A stretch of DNA of 64,000 nt, taken from Kudoa neothunni (lineage: Eukaryota; Cnidaria). Positions 61,752 through 64,000 of this stretch are shown here, in pieces; position 1 is the first letter of the stretch; every line of letters starts with the position of its first letter. The notes below the pieces were generated by a model. That model searched no databases and was not told where the DNA came from. It saw only the letters and a program-made list of their open reading frames with translations. The translations under genes and the position numbers were made by a program. The stretch is from positions 14,384,001 to 14,448,000 of the forward strand of contig OZ199838.1 of assembly GCA_964304625.1 (NCBI GenBank), written 5' to 3'.

Positions 61752-62742
61752 TCCTTTATATATACAAAGGAGGACTGTTTGTATGTGTGTGCCCTTAAAT
61801 ACCTAAATACGCACGGGCGGAAAAAATTTTTCCTTATAGATAGATATTTATGTAAGTTTTAATAGTTTAAGATAATTTGAAAATTCCTCTCATCTGTTAT
61901 TACATTGATTAAAGTTCAGAATTAATGTAGGAAATTGTGTTGTGCTTGATATTAGGTTGGTTAAGCGGATTATGTTTTCAATAATAGGATACTTTTGTTT
62001 TTTCATGTTGACATTATCTATACTAAGCCTCTACAAGCTGTTTCGAACGCATTTAATGGTTCAAACTTAAGCTATAAATCCACGATTTCAAGATACATCT
62101 TATATCGTTTATCTCTCTGTACATTTAAAGTAGATGTGTCCATTTGGATGTGCTTAAATACATTCCTTATTTTTGGAAATTTTAATATATTTGACTTGAT
62201 AAATACACTTTAAAGATCTATAGGTGGCATTTAATATAGCAAAAATATGAAAATTTTCTAAATTAATGAAGAATTGGAATCGTATGTTTTAATCAGATGG
62301 ATTCAATCCTTTACATATTGAATCTAGGTCCCAAATTTCGTTATAACGCCCGTTAAACTTAATTTCGTGCAATGAGATTTAATTTATGGATTGAAATCTT
62401 ACTTTATCTAATTATTTAAATATTTTCGTTTATATTAAGAGGATACACAACAGTTTTGAGGAGTGAGGGTGTATAAAAATGTGTCGGATAGAGATATTAA
62501 TTTGAGCAATAAAATTAATTAACGTAAGTTATTCAGGTTTTGTTACCTTTCATTATCTCGCTAAAATGATCTCAATTTTTTATTGTGCAGATCAGAGTCG
62601 TTATAAGTATGATATATAAAAAAAAGGTTTATTTAACCTTCCTCGGGGCTAATCAAGAGTCTTATATTTCTTTATTTTTTGACCATATTCCTCTATAATG
62701 AAATGCTCTCTATCCCGCGCGAAGCTGGGCAGTTCGAACTAG
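61752..62742 (+). mobile_element. Non-autonomous Helitron with canonical ends
   Basis: The element starts TC after a flanking A (61751), with a subterminal near-palindrome CCTTTATATATACAAAGG and a TTTGTATGTGTGTG stretch typical of Helitron 5' ends. It ends with a GC-rich hairpin (CCCGCGCGAAGCTGGG at 62714-62729), a short spacer and CTAG at 62739-62742, followed by T. A|TC...CTAG|T is the textbook Helitron signature. No helicase frame is present in the 991 bases, so it depends on another element, perhaps a relative of the one at 26950-29533. Confidence 0.7.
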
Positions 62743-63010
62743 TATCGAATAATGTGTTATTAATGTGAGCTAAAAAATAATTTTCCGAAGTTATCTTCTA
62801 GCTACACACTTTTTGTTATTTTCTGATTTTCACAAAATGATCTTAATTTTAATTTCATGGATCACAATTGTTAGTAGTATAATACTTTAAAAATATTTTA
62901 GTTTCGTCCTTTCTATGGATTAACTGAGAGTATAATCGTATTTTTTAAATGATTTAAAGGGATTCTTCGACTCAAATATTTGTATAACCGGGTAACCCCA
63001 TAGTTTCACA
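62505..63010. repeat. Diverged tandem duplication of a ~255-bp unit
   Basis: 62505-62757 and 62758-63010 share GAGC(A/T)(A/-)(A/T)AAA, GAAGTTAT or GTAAGTTATT, TT.TTA(T/C)TTTC, AAAATGATCT(C/T)AATTTT and ATCA(G/C)A(G/A)T(C/T)GTTA. The first unit contains the Helitron 3' end; the corresponding place in the second is degraded. Confidence 0.45.
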
Positions 63011-64000
63011 CAAGTATAGCTATAAAAATAATAACTTTACATTAAATGCAATCATTTGCCGATAATTCACATATGGATACAAGAATTTCAGATTTTATGC
63101 AATCATTCGCTGATTAATTATATGTCAATAAAAATAAGTTTACATTTATACAAGAATTAGCTGATTAATTATAGCGAATGCATAATTTTAATATCAAACA
63201 TAATTTATGGCATGGCACTACGTCATTCTCATAATTAAATATTCAATAAATACAAAACTATTCTAATTTATAAATTTAGGATTAATGTTCGGACTAACTA
63301 TAATCTTTAATCGGTGAATGCGAACATATTCTGCAGTTTTACCTTTCAATAATTCCTTTTGCTCCAAAATGAATAATAAGAGAGTTTGGTTAATATTCTC
63401 TATATTAGTACCTCATCAAACTAGTCGAATAAAAAATACTACCTTTTGTTTTGCCCAGGTACAATTCTAAACGTGTATCTAGTTGCAGAAATTTCTCAAC
63501 AAAATTAATATGCTCCTTTTTCAAATATTTTGGAAACTCATAATTCACAAATATAATGCTAATAATCGTCTTTCAAACTTAAAGTAAAGATAATAGGATT
63601 AAACATATTATGTGATTCTCCCGAACAAACATTGTACACATCTTGAGCGGTTACTTTTTTGTTATAGATGTGAAAAAGTAATATATCTCAAATTAAAATA
63701 ATATTCGTAAGAATGTGCCTAACATAGCATTTTAATGAATTATACCCAAGACACTAATTAGATAGGATAAAGTCATAAGTGTAGTCTAATTCTGTAGATT
63801 TTAGCAAAAAAAATTCCTAAAATGTGTAACAATTACGCCCGTATAATAGCAACAAATGGACCCTACAACGAATTTCTCAGCTGACGACAAACAATACGAG
63901 AATATTACGAGCGAAAGGATTACGCAGAACCATCAAAAATTAATAATAAAATAAGTTAAAAGAAAACTTAAACTCCCCATTAGCTTTAGTAACCAGCTAA
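63011..64000. other. Intergenic, no gene seen
   Basis: AT-rich sequence to the window end; no recognisable gene or repeat. Confidence 0.55.

Noticed and set aside
1-64000. CRISPR arrays, bacterial operons, rRNA genes
   Set aside because: No regularly spaced repeats, no ribosome-binding pattern and spliceosomal introns throughout; the DNA is eukaryotic nuclear.
1-64000. Retrovirus-like, LTR or Polinton-type elements
   Set aside because: No reverse transcriptase, integrase, capsid or paired long terminal repeats were recognised; the mobile DNA seen is DNA transposons, Helitrons and SINEs.

Overview
The window is AT-rich nuclear DNA of an animal. It carries dynactin, striatin, an ARID2-like protein, PAXBP1/GCFC, Mediator MED8, Rab11 and eIF4E homologues, plus secreted Kunitz and fibronectin-like proteins. 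Spliceosomal introns are mostly 39-60 nt. The animal gene set, ultra-short introns, high AT content and secreted Kunitz/FN3 repertoire fit a compact parasitic metazoan. A myxozoan cnidarian is my best guess, but nothing in the sequence fixes the taxon.

Layout from left to right: 183-2794 (+) 3' part of dynactin p150Glued; 5715-8836 (-) surface protein A with cysteine-bearing FN3-like modules; 9168-10567 a TIR-bounded element of unknown family; 12162-12615 (+) a broken, intronless D-aminoacyl-tRNA deacylase copy; 14600-17277 (-) an ARID2-like gene; 18240-18440 a Merlin transposase remnant beside a 2.3-kb hAT element (18460-20728); 22933-24388 (+) a five-domain Kunitz protein; 25227-26310 a Merlin element; 26468-26948 a tRNA-derived SINE; 26950-29533 a decayed Helitron; 29875-30725 (-) an eIF4E-like gene; 33599-34457 (+) MED8; 35213-38332 (+) surface protein B, a paralogue of A; 42636-43513 (+) Rab11-like GTPase; 45278-46144 (-) MULE remnant; 47903-51040 (-) striatin; 54182-57724 (-) PAXBP1/GCFC; 59207-59655 a second SINE; 61752-62742 a non-autonomous Helitron with intact termini. 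Three copies of a non-autonomous hAT-like family lie at 31388, 41144 and about 60660-61155.

The housekeeping genes do not form an operon. They belong to different systems: dynein transport, PBAF chromatin remodelling, Mediator, STRIPAK signalling, splicing, endosome recycling and translation. The most notable content is the pair of divergent paralogous surface proteins. They share exon structure, a conserved upstream block and 3' UTR, yet are separated by 26 kb of unrelated genes and transposons. They appear to use a four-cysteine FN3-like module that I cannot assign to a known family. The Kunitz protein, in which four of five domains have lost the protease-loop disulfide, is the second.

All exon models were read by hand from GT-AG signals, reading phase and remembered family sequences. 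No alignment or search was run.
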